A stretch of 64,000 nucleotides of DNA, taken from Archangium lansingense. Its GTDB lineage: Bacteria > Myxococcota > Myxococcia > Myxococcales > Myxococcaceae. Position numbers and translations under genes: made by a program. The DNA lies in the NCBI RefSeq assembly GCF_026626635.1, contig NZ_JAPNKA010000001.1, positions 434,001 through 498,000 on the forward strand. The letters are read 5' to 3'. Below, in pieces: positions 51,011-60,942 of this stretch; the first letter of the stretch is position 1, and each line of letters begins with the position of its first letter. The notes under the pieces were generated by a model. The model was not told where the DNA came from. It did no database searches and saw only the letters and a program-made list of their open reading frames with translations.

Positions 51011-52483
51011 CTAACGGCTGCAGCGATCCTCGGGACGGAAGGGCAGGGCCCACAGTTCGCGACCGTGTGTGCCGTCATCCGCGGTGAAGAAGACGTCCCA
51101 GCCGGAGCGGATGAAGCCACTTGGACTGGCGCTCGCCGCCCCTGGGGCTATCTCCGTGAGCGCGCGTGTGCCGCCCGCCGTGCCGTCGCTCAGCCAGGCC
51201 TCGCGGCCTCGCCCCGACGTCTCCGCGCTGAAGAAGAGCGTGCCTTCGATTGGCACCAGCTCCGTGGGCAGCGAGCCCGCCGCGCCCGGTTCGAGGTCCT
51301 TGAAGAGTCTCGTACCGCCCGAGGTGCCATCGCTCACCCAGAGCTCGCGCCCGCGCACCCCATCATCCGCGGCGAAGAAGAGCTTGCGGTTCATCACCCT
51401 CAGCGAGCCCGGCCTCGAGTCCCCTGGGCCTGGGTGGATGTCCTTGAGCCTCCGCGTGCCAGATACCGAGCCATCGCTCACCCACAGCTCCTCGCCCGCT
51501 GGGTCTCCCTCCAGCCCACCCCGGGCCCTCCCGGCGCTGAAGTAGAGCTTCCCGTTCAGCGCCGTCATGTCATGCGGATAGGCACCCGGGAAGAAGCGCA
51601 GCTCGCGTGTGCTCGCCAGCGTTCCCCGCGTCACCCACAGGCTCGCCTCGCCCTCGTCATTGTCCACGAGGAAGAACAACGGCCCACTGCCCACCGGCGT
51701 CATGTTGAAGACGACGTTGTCCTCGACGGCATCGAAGACCGGCGTGGCGCCTGGCACGCCCTCGCTGCGCCACAGCTTCACCCGGCGGCCCACGTTGGCG
51801 ACGAAATAGAAGGCCTCCGGAGTGCGCGTCATCCGGCGCGGGCTGGAGGAGCCGGGAGTGCCCGGGCTGAAGATGTCGTCGCCCGGGTACAGGTCCTCCA
51901 CCATGAAGGTGCCCGAGGCCGTGCCGTCACTCACCCAGAGCTCGCGCCCGTTCACCTCGTCCTCAGCGGCGAAGTAGACCCGCCCGTTGAACTCCACCAG
52001 CCCGCTCGGGCCGAGCTCCAAGGGTGACGCGTGGATGTCCTTCACCAGGAAGGTGCCAGTGGCGGTGCCATCGCTCACCCAGAGCTCGCGGCCGTGCGTG
52101 CCGTCATCCGCGGTGAAGAAGAGCTTGTCGCCCACCCGGGTCAGCTCGTTGGGCTCGGCGCTGTCGAGGCCCGGGCGGATGTCCTTCACCAGGAAGGAGC
52201 CCGCGCCTCCCGTGCCGCTGCTCACCCAGAGCTCGCGACCGTGCGTGCCGTCATCCGCGGTGAAGAAGAGTCCATCCTCTCCTCGCACCAGGCTCTCCGG
52301 CTCCGAGCCGGGGGCTCCGGGCGCAATGTCTTTCAAGAGGCGGGCCCGTGTCGTGCAGGGCTCCCAGGTGAGTGGCGCCTCCAGGGATGACGGCTGCTCG
52401 CTCGCTGTGGGCTCGTCATCGAGGGGAAGGGCGCAACCCGTGCCGAGTGCCAGCAGGGCTGGAAGGGCTCTCCAGTATCTCAT
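51011..52483 (-). CDS. ELWxxDGT-repeat lipoprotein, paralogue 3
   Basis: 490 aa. Lipoprotein signal MRYWRALPALLALGTGC (lipobox GTGC). About eight repeats of FTADDGTHGRELWVSDGT..GTFLVKDI type. The repeats carry V in place of K after ELW, and the N-terminus differs from paralogues 1 and 2, so this is the older or more diverged member. It is the first of the three on the minus strand. Surface role presumed; no enzymatic residues identified. Confidence 0.8.
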   Translation of the reverse strand: MRYWRALPALLALGTGCALPLDDEPTASEQPSSLEAPLTWEPCTTRARLLKDIAPGAPGSEPESLVRGEDGLFFTADDGTHGRELWVSSGTGGAGSFLVKDIRPGLDSAEPNELTRVGDKLFFTADDGTHGRELWVSDGTATGTFLVKDIHASPLELGPSGLVEFNGRVYFAAEDEVNGRELWVSDGTASGTFMVEDLYPGDDIFSPGTPGSSSPRRMTRTPEAFYFVANVGRRVKLWRSEGVPGATPVFDAVEDNVVFNMTPVGSGPLFFLVDNDEGEASLWVTRGTLASTRELRFFPGAYPHDMTALNGKLYFSAGRARGGLEGDPAGEELWVSDGSVSGTRRLKDIHPGPGDSRPGSLRVMNRKLFFAADDGVRGRELWVSDGTSGGTRLFKDLEPGAAGSLPTELVPIEGTLFFSAETSGRGREAWLSDGTAGGTRALTEIAPGAASASPSGFIRSGWDVFFTADDGTHGRELWALPFRPEDRCSR

Positions 52484-52680
52484 CGTGTGCAGCTCCCGAG
52501 TGGATGCGCGGCCGGTGCCGCGTGGGGCTGCAATGTGCTCACGAGGGCCCGGTTGCCCACCCGTGCATGGGGGCGACGGAGCTCCCTCCTTGCGATGGCA
52601 AGCAGCTGGAGAAGAAAAGCGCCGAGCGGGCGGGTGGGCGCTTTGTCGGTGGCCTGCCTGAGTTGCTTTGTCAGAAGAAA

Positions 52681-52713
52681 CTGGCGGAGCGGTGGTGCTT
52701 CCCGCTCCGCCAG
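52681..52713 (-). terminator. Intrinsic terminator of kelch-type lipoprotein gene
   Basis: CTGGCGGAGCG and CGCTCCGCCAG pair perfectly (11 bp) around an 11-base loop, 22 bases past the stop at 52736. On the minus strand the stem is followed by TTTCTTCTG, a usable T-rich tract. Confidence 0.75.
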
Positions 52714-52735
52714 GAGTCAGCTCACAGGAGTCAGC

Positions 52736-53854
52736 TCAGCGCGTGAAGCGCTCCACGGAGCGGGGGCTGCTGCTGTTGCCGCCCACGAACAGCACCTCGC
52801 CGGTGTGGAGCAGCGTGGTCGAAGAGTCGCTGCGGCTCGTGTTCATGTTCGGCGTGGTGAGCCACGAGTTCGTCGAGGGATCATACAGCGCCGCCTGGCC
52901 GATGCCGTCCGTCACCAGGACCTCACCCGAGTAGAGCATCGTCGCGGAGAAGAACGGGGTCATGTTGAAGGGCAGGGGCGGCCCCAGCGACCACTGCTCG
53001 CTGTAAGGGTCGTACAGCTCCACCGTGTTGCCGCCGTCGATGCCACCGACGATGAGGACGATCCCCGAGTAGAGCCGGATGGCGGAGTGGCCGTGGCGGG
53101 CCTTCGCCAGATTTCCGGCCGGGTACCAGTAGTTCGTCGCCGGGTCGTAGATGTTCGCCTCGGAGGAGGTGGTCCCCGCGGTCGAGGTCCACCACATGTA
53201 GCCGCCGGTCACCAGCACCTTGCCCGAGTAGAGCACCGTCGCGGAGGCGCGGCTGCGGGGGGTGAAGCTGCCCAGGACGGCGCTCCACGTGCCCGTCTCC
53301 GGGTCATACACCTCCCCGGGAGGACCGATGGGCCCGTTCCGGTTGAAGTACATGTTGCCGCCCGCCACCAGCACCTTGCCCGAGTCGAGCCGCACGGCGG
53401 TGTGGTGGGCGCGGAACGCGCCCATGGTGCCCGTGGGGCTCCACGTCCCGGTGGCCGGGTCATACAACTCCGCGCTCGAGAACATGTCCGACCAGTCACT
53501 GGCGCGGCCACCGGCCGCCAACACCTTGCCCGAGGAGAGCTCCGTCGCGGTGTGGTAGTAGCGCGGGGTGCTCATGGACGCCGTGCGCCGCCACGCGTTC
53601 GTGTACGGATTGTACACCTCCGAGCCGTTGCCATCCGCCACCAGCACATCGCCCGGGCCGTTCAGCAGCGTGGCGCTGTGGCCGCCCGCGTGTCCGAGCA
53701 GTGAGGACGCATTGCTCGTCCATGCGCCGGCGGTCAGCGCGGCTTTCTGTGACTCCAGTGCGGCGGGGGGCGCCTGCACGGGTTCTTCGGGCTGGCATCC
53801 ACCGGCCATGGATGCGAGGCCCGCCAACAGCAACGACCAACGAGTTGTCTTCAT
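52736..53854 (-). CDS. Kelch-repeat lipoprotein
   Basis: 372 aa. Signal MKTTRWSLLLAGLASMAGGC (lipobox AGGC). Seven repeats of about 45 residues with the kelch/galactose-oxidase pattern: ...R..HTATEL.SGKVLVAGG....S.AELYDPATGTWSPTG. These form a beta-propeller. Many myxobacterial secreted proteins have this fold; binding or enzymatic function is unknown, and galactose oxidase copper ligands are not evident. It precedes the ELWxxDGT group on the same strand but a terminator separates them. Confidence 0.85.
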   Translation of the reverse strand: MKTTRWSLLLAGLASMAGGCQPEEPVQAPPAALESQKAALTAGAWTSNASSLLGHAGGHSATLLNGPGDVLVADGNGSEVYNPYTNAWRRTASMSTPRYYHTATELSSGKVLAAGGRASDWSDMFSSAELYDPATGTWSPTGTMGAFRAHHTAVRLDSGKVLVAGGNMYFNRNGPIGPPGEVYDPETGTWSAVLGSFTPRSRASATVLYSGKVLVTGGYMWWTSTAGTTSSEANIYDPATNYWYPAGNLAKARHGHSAIRLYSGIVLIVGGIDGGNTVELYDPYSEQWSLGPPLPFNMTPFFSATMLYSGEVLVTDGIGQAALYDPSTNSWLTTPNMNTSRSDSSTTLLHTGEVLFVGGNSSSPRSVERFTR

Positions 53855-53997
53855 GAGTACCCTCCCTATGGGGGATATGCGGCCTGGGGGTGGGCCGCGC
53901 TGTCAGTGTAGCGGGAGGGACTGCGCATGCCGCCTGTGACGAGCCCGCTAGTGGATAGCCCTGATGCATGATGGAGCACCGGAGTAGAAGGCGTCTC

Positions 53998-54768
53998 ATG
54001 GACTTGGAATTGAAGAACAGGGCCGCACTCGTCACGGGCAGCAGCCGTGGGATTGGCCGGGCCATCGTCACTGCGCTGGTGCGTGAGGGTGCGCGGGTGT
54101 GTCTGAGCGCCCGCGGGGCGGAGGGTTTGGAGAAGGCTGCGGCGGAGCTCCGGTCCTCTGGCGCCGAGGTGGTCACCGTGGTGGGAGACGTGGCCACGCC
54201 CGAGGGCGCGGCGGCAGCGGTGGAGGCGGCGGTGCGGGCCTTCGGTTCGCTGGACATCCTCGTCAACAACGTGGGCGGCAGTGGTGGTGCAGGAGCCTTC
54301 GACGTGGCCACCGCCGCGCAGTGGAAGGATGTGGTGGACCGCAACCTCATGGCATCCGTGTGGTGCAGCCAGCACGCGGTGGAGGCGATGAAGGCCCGGG
54401 GCGGCGGCTGCATCGTGCACATCAACTCCATCTACGGCCGTGAGTACGGCAACAGCGCGCCCTACACGGCGGCCAAGGCGGGGCTGATGGCGCTCACCAA
54501 GGAGATGGCGCTGGACCTGGCGCGCCACCGCATCCGCGTCAACGGGGTGGCGCCGGGCTCCATCCTCTTTCCCGGGGGAAGCTGGGACCGCAGGCGGCAG
54601 GCGCAGCCGGAGAAGGTGGAGAAGATGGTGCGCGAGGAGCTGCCCTGGGGTCGTTTCGGCACGCCCGAGGAGGTGGCCGACGTGGTCGTCTTCCTGTGCT
54701 CGGAGCGGGCGCGCTGGGTGACGGGGGCCACCGTGCCGGTGGATGGTGGACAGGGCCGTGCCTTCTGA
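53998..54768 (+). CDS. Short-chain dehydrogenase/reductase
   Basis: 256 aa from MDLELKNRAALVTGSSRGIG (an ATG 30 bases upstream is possible). Classical SDR: nucleotide motif TGSSRGIG (13-20), NNVGG in place of NNAG, catalytic Ser in INSIYGREYG, and Tyr/Lys in PYTAAKAG. The C-terminus has the usual VTGATVPVDGGQG. The Arg after TGSS suggests NADPH preference. The substrate is unknown. It starts a run of plus-strand genes, but the next is a WGR-like gene with no metabolic link. Confidence 0.88.
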   Translation: MDLELKNRAALVTGSSRGIGRAIVTALVREGARVCLSARGAEGLEKAAAELRSSGAEVVTVVGDVATPEGAAAAVEAAVRAFGSLDILVNNVGGSGGAGAFDVATAAQWKDVVDRNLMASVWCSQHAVEAMKARGGGCIVHINSIYGREYGNSAPYTAAKAGLMALTKEMALDLARHRIRVNGVAPGSILFPGGSWDRRRQAQPEKVEKMVREELPWGRFGTPEEVADVVVFLCSERARWVTGATVPVDGGQGRAF

Positions 54769-54804
54769 CTCGGGCGGGGAGCCCCTGGCGTGTAGAGTGC
54801 GCGC

Positions 54805-55335
54805 GTGCTGAGGCTCTACAAGAAGGAAGGCGACACGCTCCGTTACTGGGAGGCGTGGGTGAATGAGGACACGCTCACCGTGCACCAGGGCGTCGTGGGC
54901 GAGATGGGCGAGCAGAAGGACAGCCCCGTCCCCGCCGACGAGGACCCGGACATGGTCATCGCCCAGGCGGCCGAGCCGCTGGTGGACCAGGGCTATGACG
55001 AGCCGGACCCGGAGGCCATGACGCCGCTCGTCGTGCAATACCCGTTGCAGGGCAAGGGCTCGGGGCACGACTTCGAGAAGCGCCACTCGGTGGAGGAGGT
55101 GCTCACCGACGTGCTGGGCTGGACGGGCAATGGCGAGGTGGAGGGTGGCGAGACGCAGCCCGGGCGCATGAATGTCTTCTGCCGGGTGATGGATCCGGAC
55201 ATCGCCGTGCGCACCTTCCTCGAGGTGCTCGACGACGAGGACCTGCTGCAGGGCGCGGTCATTGCCCTGGTGCAAGAGGGCGAGGAGCCCCGGGTGCTCT
55301 GGCCCGAGGACCATTCCGGCCCCTTCCGCATCTGA
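54805..55335 (+). CDS. WGR-domain-like small acidic protein
   Basis: 176 aa, starting at GTG 54805. The N-terminal 70 residues (LRLYKKEGDTLRYWEAWVNE... VHQGVVGEMGEQKDS) resemble a WGR-like beta domain, followed by an acidic region (DEPDPEAMTPLVVQY) and a helical end. Strongly acidic, cytoplasmic. Function not recognised; WGR domains elsewhere are found with PARP and DNA-binding proteins. Confidence 0.55.
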   Translation: MLRLYKKEGDTLRYWEAWVNEDTLTVHQGVVGEMGEQKDSPVPADEDPDMVIAQAAEPLVDQGYDEPDPEAMTPLVVQYPLQGKGSGHDFEKRHSVEEVLTDVLGWTGNGEVEGGETQPGRMNVFCRVMDPDIAVRTFLEVLDDEDLLQGAVIALVQEGEEPRVLWPEDHSGPFRI

Positions 55336-55390
55336 CATCCGCTGGGGGGTGGATGGCTTCCCGGGGCGTGGCCGGGGCAGACTGCCGTCC

Positions 55391-56071
55391 GTGTCCTCGC
55401 GTCTCCCCTTCGTCCTGCTCTTGCTCACCCCGGCCGTGGCACTGGCCGGGATGCCGAGCTTCCTGCTGACGGACGTGGCCTCGCAGCGCTTCCAGGCCAT
55501 CTCCTTCTTCCTGGCCCTCTTTCTGGTGGTGACGCTCGCGGTGAGGGCGCTGTGGAATCGGCTGGGGCGCGATGTGCCCAAGCTGCCGAAGCTCGGCTTC
55601 GGGGCGGCGCTGGCGCTGGTGTTCCTCTGGGGGCTCGGCTTCCAGCTCGTGCTGTCGATGATCGCCGGCGGGCGCGAGCTGATGACGCCTGGGGCGTGGG
55701 AGAAGCAGGGCGTCACCTACAAGCTCAAGGAGTCGGCGCTGCCCTCGGAGAAGGAGCTGGTGCTCCAGGCGCGGCGCCAGCGGTTGGAGGAGCTGCGCGT
55801 GGCGCTGTGGGCCTACGCGGCTGGGCACGGGGGCGAGTTCCCTCCGAGCGACTTCGCCCCGGGAGTCCCCGAGGAGCGCTGGAAGGTATTGGGCAGCTCG
55901 GGCCTGCACTTCGTCTACGTGAGCGGGTACAAGGCGGACGCCCCCGCGACGCCCCTGGCCTACGAGCCGGGCCTCTTTGGCCGCGAGCGGTGGGTCCTCT
56001 TCACGGACGGAGACATCCGCCAGCTTCCCATCGAGTCCATCCACACGGCGCTCGCGGGAGGCACGCCGTGA
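55391..56071 (+). CDS. Membrane protein with periplasmic C-terminal domain
   Basis: 226 aa from GTG 55391. Three hydrophobic segments: RLPFVLLLLTPAVALAG, FQAISFFLALFLVVTLAV and LGFGAALALVFLWGLGF. The remaining 110 residues include RRQRLEELRVALWAYAAGHG, reminiscent of a pilin-like or GspG-type helix start (ARQRLEELRxALxxYxxxHG), followed by a C-terminal strand-rich segment. The stop overlaps the next GTG (GTGA), so the two genes are coupled. Function unknown. Confidence 0.6.
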   Translation: MSSRLPFVLLLLTPAVALAGMPSFLLTDVASQRFQAISFFLALFLVVTLAVRALWNRLGRDVPKLPKLGFGAALALVFLWGLGFQLVLSMIAGGRELMTPGAWEKQGVTYKLKESALPSEKELVLQARRQRLEELRVALWAYAAGHGGEFPPSDFAPGVPEERWKVLGSSGLHFVYVSGYKADAPATPLAYEPGLFGRERWVLFTDGDIRQLPIESIHTALAGGTP

Positions 56072-56805
56072 AGAAGGTGATGAAGGCCATCGGGTGGGTG
56101 CTCGGCGCGCTCTTCGGGATGTCGTTCTTCATCTGCATGGGCCAGGAGTGGGTGCTCCAGGCAGCCGGGACGCTCGTGGTGGGGTGGTGCGGGTTCCTGT
56201 TGGGGGTGGTGCCGCAGGTGACGTTCCGGTGGGGCGCTATCGCCGAGACAGTGCTCGTGGGGGCGGTGCTGGGAGTGGGCACGCACCTGTTCCTGCGCCG
56301 GTTGTGGAGGCAGCTTCGCCCCGAGGACGCGCGCCCGTGGCCCGTGCGCTGGAGCGTGTCGCTGGTGGCGTTTCTCGTGCTGCTCTTCTGCGCGACGATG
56401 GCCACGGTGGGCATCGGCCACCATGTGGGCTGGCTGGCGTCGGGCGAGGCACCGCTGGCGGAAAGCTCGTGGCGCTACTCGCTCACGCACCTGGAGTGGG
56501 ACAACGAGGGGCTGTGCCGGAAGGCCGAGGAGCTGTCGAGGTCCGGCGTGCCCGACGCTCGGATTGCTCAGGTGTTGCTGAGGGGAGACCTGGTGACGCG
56601 GAGCGAGGCCGAACGGATGCACGTGGTGCCCTGGCGGGGGGCCGGCGGCGAGGCGGGCTTCCTCGTCTTCCCGCGCGACCCCATCAAGCGCCAGCGGGTG
56701 GGTGGAGCGCGCTGCGGGGGCGGGCTGACGCGGGAGTCCGTGCAGGCGGCGGAGTTGCCGCGGCTGCTCTCGGAGGGGCAGGTGGCCGCGGGCACGGCTC
56801 CGTGA
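56068..56805 (+). CDS. Membrane protein with C-terminal soluble domain
   Basis: 245 aa from a GTG that overlaps the preceding TGA. Membrane segments: AIGWVLGALFGMSFFICMG, VLQAAGTLVVGWCGFLLGVV, AIAETVLVGAVLGVGTHLF and SVSLVAFLVLLFCATMATVG. The C-terminal domain of about 100 residues has no motif I know. Coupled translation implies partnership with the previous membrane protein. Confidence 0.6.
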   Translation: MKKVMKAIGWVLGALFGMSFFICMGQEWVLQAAGTLVVGWCGFLLGVVPQVTFRWGAIAETVLVGAVLGVGTHLFLRRLWRQLRPEDARPWPVRWSVSLVAFLVLLFCATMATVGIGHHVGWLASGEAPLAESSWRYSLTHLEWDNEGLCRKAEELSRSGVPDARIAQVLLRGDLVTRSEAERMHVVPWRGAGGEAGFLVFPRDPIKRQRVGGARCGGGLTRESVQAAELPRLLSEGQVAAGTAP

Positions 56806-57091
56806 GCCATCCAACTTCAGACGCTTGCAGGCCTTGGCGAAGGGAAGGCCATGCCACCCATCCTACTGGCTGACGCCGGACAAGCGGGCGAGCCAGGGCT
56901 GGTTGGCCGTCACGTCCTCCGTCGGGGGCGTCACCCGTCCCCTGCTGCCGCGCCACTCGCCAGGTGCACAGGTTGAGGAGGGCTCCCCGGGTGCTGCACA
57001 GGCACACGGGGTGGAGGGCCGGACGGGCACCCGGGCTCTCCCTGGTTCGCGAGGGCGGACTGGCCACGCTCCCCGAGAAGGGATGAGGGGA

Positions 57092-58111
57092 ATGGAGTTG
57101 GGAATGATCGGCCTCGGCCGGATGGGCGCCGCCATGGTGCGACGGTTGCTCAGGGCCGGGCACCGTTGTGTCGTTACCGATGTGCGCCGGGAGGTGGTCG
57201 AGGAGCTTCAGAGCGAGGGGGCGGTGGGGGCATTCTCGCTTGAGGAGCTGGCGCGCCAGCTCCAGGCACCTCGCGCGGTGTGGATGATGCTGCCTGCGGG
57301 TGTGGTGGACGATGCGCTCGAGAGGTTGGTGCCGTTGCTCTCGGCTGGCGACACCGTCATCGACGGCGGCAACTCGTACTACCACGACGACCTGCGCCGC
57401 GCGGTGCAGCTGCGCGCGCGGGACCTGCACTATGTGGACGTGGGCGTAAGCGGCGGAGTGTGGGGGCTGGAGCGTGGCTATTGCCTGATGATTGGTGGCG
57501 AGCGGGAGCCGGTGCGTCGGCTCGAACCCGTGTTCGCTGCGCTGGCTCCAGGCGTCGAGGCCGCAACGCGCACGCCTGGACGCGACGGCTCTCCGTCCCC
57601 GGCCGAGCAGGGCTGGTTGCACTGCGGGCCCAACGGAGCGGGCCACTTCGTGAAGATGGTGCACAACGGCATTGAGTACGGCCTCATGGCTGCCTACGCC
57701 GAGGGGCTCAACATCCTGCACCACGCTGATGTTGGCTTGCACCGGCACGACACCGACGCGGAGACGACGCCGCTGCGCAATCCCGAGGACTACCAGTACA
57801 GCTTCGATCTGCCCGAGGTGGCCGAGCTGTGGCGGCGCGGCAGTGTCATTGGCTCCTGGCTCTTGGACCTCACGGCTCATGCGTTGCGTGGCAATCCCGA
57901 GCTGAGCCACTTCTCCGGCCACGTCTCCGACTCCGGCGAGGGGCGGTGGACCCAGGCGGCGGCCATCGACGAGGGCGTACCCACGCCGGTGCTCAGCAGT
58001 GCCCTCAACCAACGCTTCAGCAGTCGAGGGGAGGGGGACTTCGCCGACAAGTTGCTGTCCGCCATGCGCTTCGAGTTCGGCGGGCACCTGGAGAAGAAGG
58101 GAGGAGGGTGA
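57092..58111 (+). CDS. gnd: 6-phosphogluconate dehydrogenase (decarboxylating)
   Basis: 339 aa from MELGMIGLGRMGAAMVRRLL; an in-frame ATG nine bases upstream is possible. Oxidises 6-phosphogluconate to ribulose 5-phosphate and CO2 with NAD(P). Seen: the dinucleotide motif GLGRMG, DGGNSYYHDD, VDVGVSGGVWGLERGYCLMI, CGPNGAGHFVKMVHNGIEYG (substrate and catalytic Lys/Asn). The size (about 340) marks the short, often NAD-preferring form (YqeC type). It starts a tight operon with zwf (3 bases apart). Confidence 0.93.
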   Translation: MELGMIGLGRMGAAMVRRLLRAGHRCVVTDVRREVVEELQSEGAVGAFSLEELARQLQAPRAVWMMLPAGVVDDALERLVPLLSAGDTVIDGGNSYYHDDLRRAVQLRARDLHYVDVGVSGGVWGLERGYCLMIGGEREPVRRLEPVFAALAPGVEAATRTPGRDGSPSPAEQGWLHCGPNGAGHFVKMVHNGIEYGLMAAYAEGLNILHHADVGLHRHDTDAETTPLRNPEDYQYSFDLPEVAELWRRGSVIGSWLLDLTAHALRGNPELSHFSGHVSDSGEGRWTQAAAIDEGVPTPVLSSALNQRFSSRGEGDFADKLLSAMRFEFGGHLEKKGGG

Positions 58112-58114
58112 GCC

Positions 58115-59563
58115 ATGGCCGCCGCACCTGTCTCGGACGCACTCGTCTTTTTCGGAGCCACGGGGGACCTCGCGTACAAGCAGATATTTCCCGCGCTGCA
58201 GGCCCTGGTGGTCCGCGAGCGGCTGTCGGTCCCCATCATCGGCGTGGCCAAGGCGGGCTGGGGTCTGGAGCAGCTGCGCGAGCGGGCGCGCGCCAGCATC
58301 CAGGAGCACGGCACGTTCGACGAAGAGCACTTCCAGCGCCTGTGTCAACTCCTGCGCTACGTGGACGGGGACTACCGAGAGCCAAAGACGTTCTCCCGGG
58401 TGAGGGAGGCCCTCGGGGGAGCGAAGCGCCCGCTGCACTATCTGGCCATTCCTCCGAGTCTCTTCGCCACGGTGGTGGAGGGGCTGGCCCAAGCCAGTTG
58501 CCTGAAGCAGGCGCGGGTGGTGGTGGAGAAGCCCTTCGGGAGGGACCTGGTCTCCGCGCGCGAGCTCAACGAGACGCTGCACCGCTTCCTGCCCGAGTCC
58601 GCCATCTTCCGCATCGACCACTTCCTGGGGAAGGAGCCGGTGCAGAACCTGCTCTTCTTCCGCTTCGCCAACGTCTTCCTCGAGCCCATCTGGAACCGGC
58701 AGCACGTGCGCAGCGTGCAGGTGACGCTGGCCGAGAGCTTCGGCGTCCAGGGGCGGGGGGCCTTCTATGAGGAGGTGGGCGCCATCCGTGACGTGTTGCA
58801 GAACCACCTGCTTCAGGTGGTCGGACTCCTGACCATGGATGCGCCCTTCTGCTCGGACCCCGAGAACCTGCGCGACGAGAAGGCGCGCGTCTTCAAGGCC
58901 ATGCGCTCGTTGGACCCGGCCAGCGTGGTGCGGGGTCAGTTCCGCGGCTATCGGGGCGAGCGAGGTGTGTCCCCCACCTCCCAGGTGGAGACGTTCGCCG
59001 CGGTGCGGCTGTTCATCGACTCCTGGCGATGGGCGGATGTGCCCTTCTACATCCGCTCGGGCAAGTGTCTGCCGACCACCGCCACCGAGGTCTTCGTGGA
59101 GCTGAACCATCCGCCTCGTCCCATCTTCGAGGAGTCCTCCCTGGCCGCTCCCAACTCCGTGCGCTTCCGTCTCGGCCCCGACGTGCTCATCTCCATCGGC
59201 GCGCGCGCCAAGCGGCCTGGCGGTGTCATGCGGGGCGAGGACGTGGACCTGGTGGCCATCCAGCACCCTGGTGGGACGATGAAGCCCTATGAGCGGCTGC
59301 TCGGCGACGCCATGCACGGCGATGTCTCGCTCTTCGCGCGCCAGGAGGCGGTGGAGGAGGCGTGGCGGGTGGTGGACCCCGTCGTGGGTGGCACCACGCC
59401 GCTCTACGAGTACGAGCCCGGTACCTGGGGCCCGCGCGAGGCGGACGCACTCATCGCTCCTCATGGCACCTGGCGCCCTGCGTTGTGCCCCTCGGGCAGA
59501 GCGGAGTTGCCAGAGGCGGCTCACCCCGAAGCGACGGGTGACGCCATGACGGCCATGCATTAG
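58115..59563 (+). CDS. zwf: Glucose-6-phosphate 1-dehydrogenase
   Basis: 482 aa. Converts glucose 6-phosphate to 6-phosphogluconolactone, making NADPH. Nucleotide motif GATGDLA (14-20); active site RIDHFLGKE with His169 and Lys173; catalytic base in [18 protein letters not shown]. Slightly longer C-terminus than usual ([17 protein letters not shown]). Between gnd and a phosphoesterase gene in an apparent operon. No lactonase gene (pgl) is adjacent. Confidence 0.95.
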   Translation: MAAAPVSDALVFFGATGDLAYKQIFPALQALVVRERLSVPIIGVAKAGWGLEQLRERARASIQEHGTFDEEHFQRLCQLLRYVDGDYREPKTFSRVREALGGAKRPLHYLAIPPSLFATVVEGLAQASCLKQARVVVEKPFGRDLVSARELNETLHRFLPESAIFRIDHFLGKEPVQNLLFFRFANVFLEPIWNRQHVRSVQVTLAESFGVQGRGAFYEEVGAIRDVLQNHLLQVVGLLTMDAPFCSDPENLRDEKARVFKAMRSLDPASVVRGQFRGYRGERGVSPTSQVETFAAVRLFIDSWRWADVPFYIRSGKCLPTTATEVFVELNHPPRPIFEESSLAAPNSVRFRLGPDVLISIGARAKRPGGVMRGEDVDLVAIQHPGGTMKPYERLLGDAMHGDVSLFARQEAVEEAWRVVDPVVGGTTPLYEYEPGTWGPREADALIAPHGTWRPALCPSGRAELPEAAHPEATGDAMTAMH

Positions 59564-59580
59564 CGCCTGGTTCCTGTCCC

Positions 59581-60942
59581 ATGCCGAAGGTTCCCTCCAC
59601 TGCACGTCATCCAGCCCTCTCGCTCTGGCAGTCCTGTCTCCACCGGGTGCTCTCTCGGAAGGCGGGAGCACGGGACGCGGTGGGGCTGGAGTCCTCGGTG
59701 GAGCACCCCGCCATGGAGGAGGCGAGCGCCGCCGCGCAAGAGCACGCGCCTTCGCACGAGGTGGATGTCCCTCCCTCCCGTCGTCAGCGGGCCAGCGCCT
59801 GTGCCCGGCTCTGCGCTCGTTTGGCCCTCGCCCGCTTTCATGGGGACCATGAGGAGGTGCAGCGGCTGATGAGCGAGCTGCGCTTCACCTCGTGCGACCC
59901 GCTCTGGGTGGAGTCGCTGGTGGAGTACGAGCGCGCGCTCCTGCTCCATCACCAGCCTTTCTACCGTCGCCATACGTCCCTGGCGGACTTTGTCCTGCCA
60001 GCGCTGCCGGACGAGGCGACGGTGGCCCTGCTCGCGGACTGGGGCACGGGCATGCCGGACGCGCGGGCGCTGCTGGAGCAGCTCTCCACCTTCCAGCCGG
60101 ACGCCATCCTCCACCTGGGAGACATCTATTACTCGGGGACGCCCCACGAGGTGCGCGCCCACTTCCTCGACGTCTTCACGCGTGTCTTCGGCTCACGGTG
60201 GCCTCGGGTGCTCGCCCTCTCCGGCAACCATGACCGCTACTCGGGAGGCGAGGGCTACCGAGTGCTGCTGGAGGGGCTCGGCCAGCCGGCCAGCTACTTC
60301 TGCCTGCGCAACCGGTACTGGCAGCTGCTCGGGATGGACACCGGCCTTCACGACTTCAACCCGCGCGCGCTGGCGGACACCGTCACCTGGCTGGAGGACT
60401 CCGAGGTGGACTGGCTGCTGGACAAGGTCCGCAACGCCGAGGGACGGGGCACCGTGCTGCTCTCCCATCATCCGCTCTTCTCCCTGGCCAGCGTGGGCCA
60501 TGATGCGGAGGGCCGGAAGCTGGCGCTCAATCCGCGTCTGGGGCGAGCGCTCGCCTCCATCCTCGGGGAAGTCTCCCTCTGGTTCTGGGGGCACGAGCAC
60601 AACCTCCACATCTATGAGCCCTATGCGGGGCTGGCGCGGGGTCGGTGCATCGGCGCGGGGGCAGTGCCGGTGCTGTTGCACGAGCAGCACAACAGCCCCA
60701 TCCCGGGACTGGTGCCTGCGCCAGGAGAGTCCGGGCCTCCGCGCCATGTGCCGGGTACCCGGTTGGGCAACGACGGCTTCTTGGACCACCACGCCTACGC
60801 CATCCTCTCGTTGCGAGGTCCCCAGCTCACCGTGCGCTATTTCCAGATGGAGAACCGGTTGCTGGTGCCTGGGCATGTGCCCGCTCCGGGGCCGGCGCTC
60901 CACGAGGAGACCGTCACCCTCTCCACCTCAGGTGCGCCATGA
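59581..60942 (+). CDS. Metallophosphoesterase (calcineurin-like)
   Basis: 453 aa. The N-terminal 120 residues are a helical domain. The catalytic domain has the metallophosphoesterase motifs: ALLADWGTG (first Asp; the usual His is replaced by Trp), ILHLGDIYYSG, SGNHDRYSG, SHHPLF and FWGHEHNLHIYEP. Metal ligands Asp, Asp, Asn, His, His, His are present. Substrate unknown. Starts 17 bases after zwf; its TGA overlaps the next ATG by 4 bases (ATGA). Confidence 0.85.
   Translation: MPKVPSTARHPALSLWQSCLHRVLSRKAGARDAVGLESSVEHPAMEEASAAAQEHAPSHEVDVPPSRRQRASACARLCARLALARFHGDHEEVQRLMSELRFTSCDPLWVESLVEYERALLLHHQPFYRRHTSLADFVLPALPDEATVALLADWGTGMPDARALLEQLSTFQPDAILHLGDIYYSGTPHEVRAHFLDVFTRVFGSRWPRVLALSGNHDRYSGGEGYRVLLEGLGQPASYFCLRNRYWQLLGMDTGLHDFNPRALADTVTWLEDSEVDWLLDKVRNAEGRGTVLLSHHPLFSLASVGHDAEGRKLALNPRLGRALASILGEVSLWFWGHEHNLHIYEPYAGLARGRCIGAGAVPVLLHEQHNSPIPGLVPAPGESGPPRHVPGTRLGNDGFLDHHAYAILSLRGPQLTVRYFQMENRLLVPGHVPAPGPALHEETVTLSTSGAP

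Noticed and set aside
56684..59671. 995-codon minus-strand frame opposite gnd and zwf
   Set aside because: No domain pattern, His/Leu/Gln-rich shadow of two certain metabolic genes.
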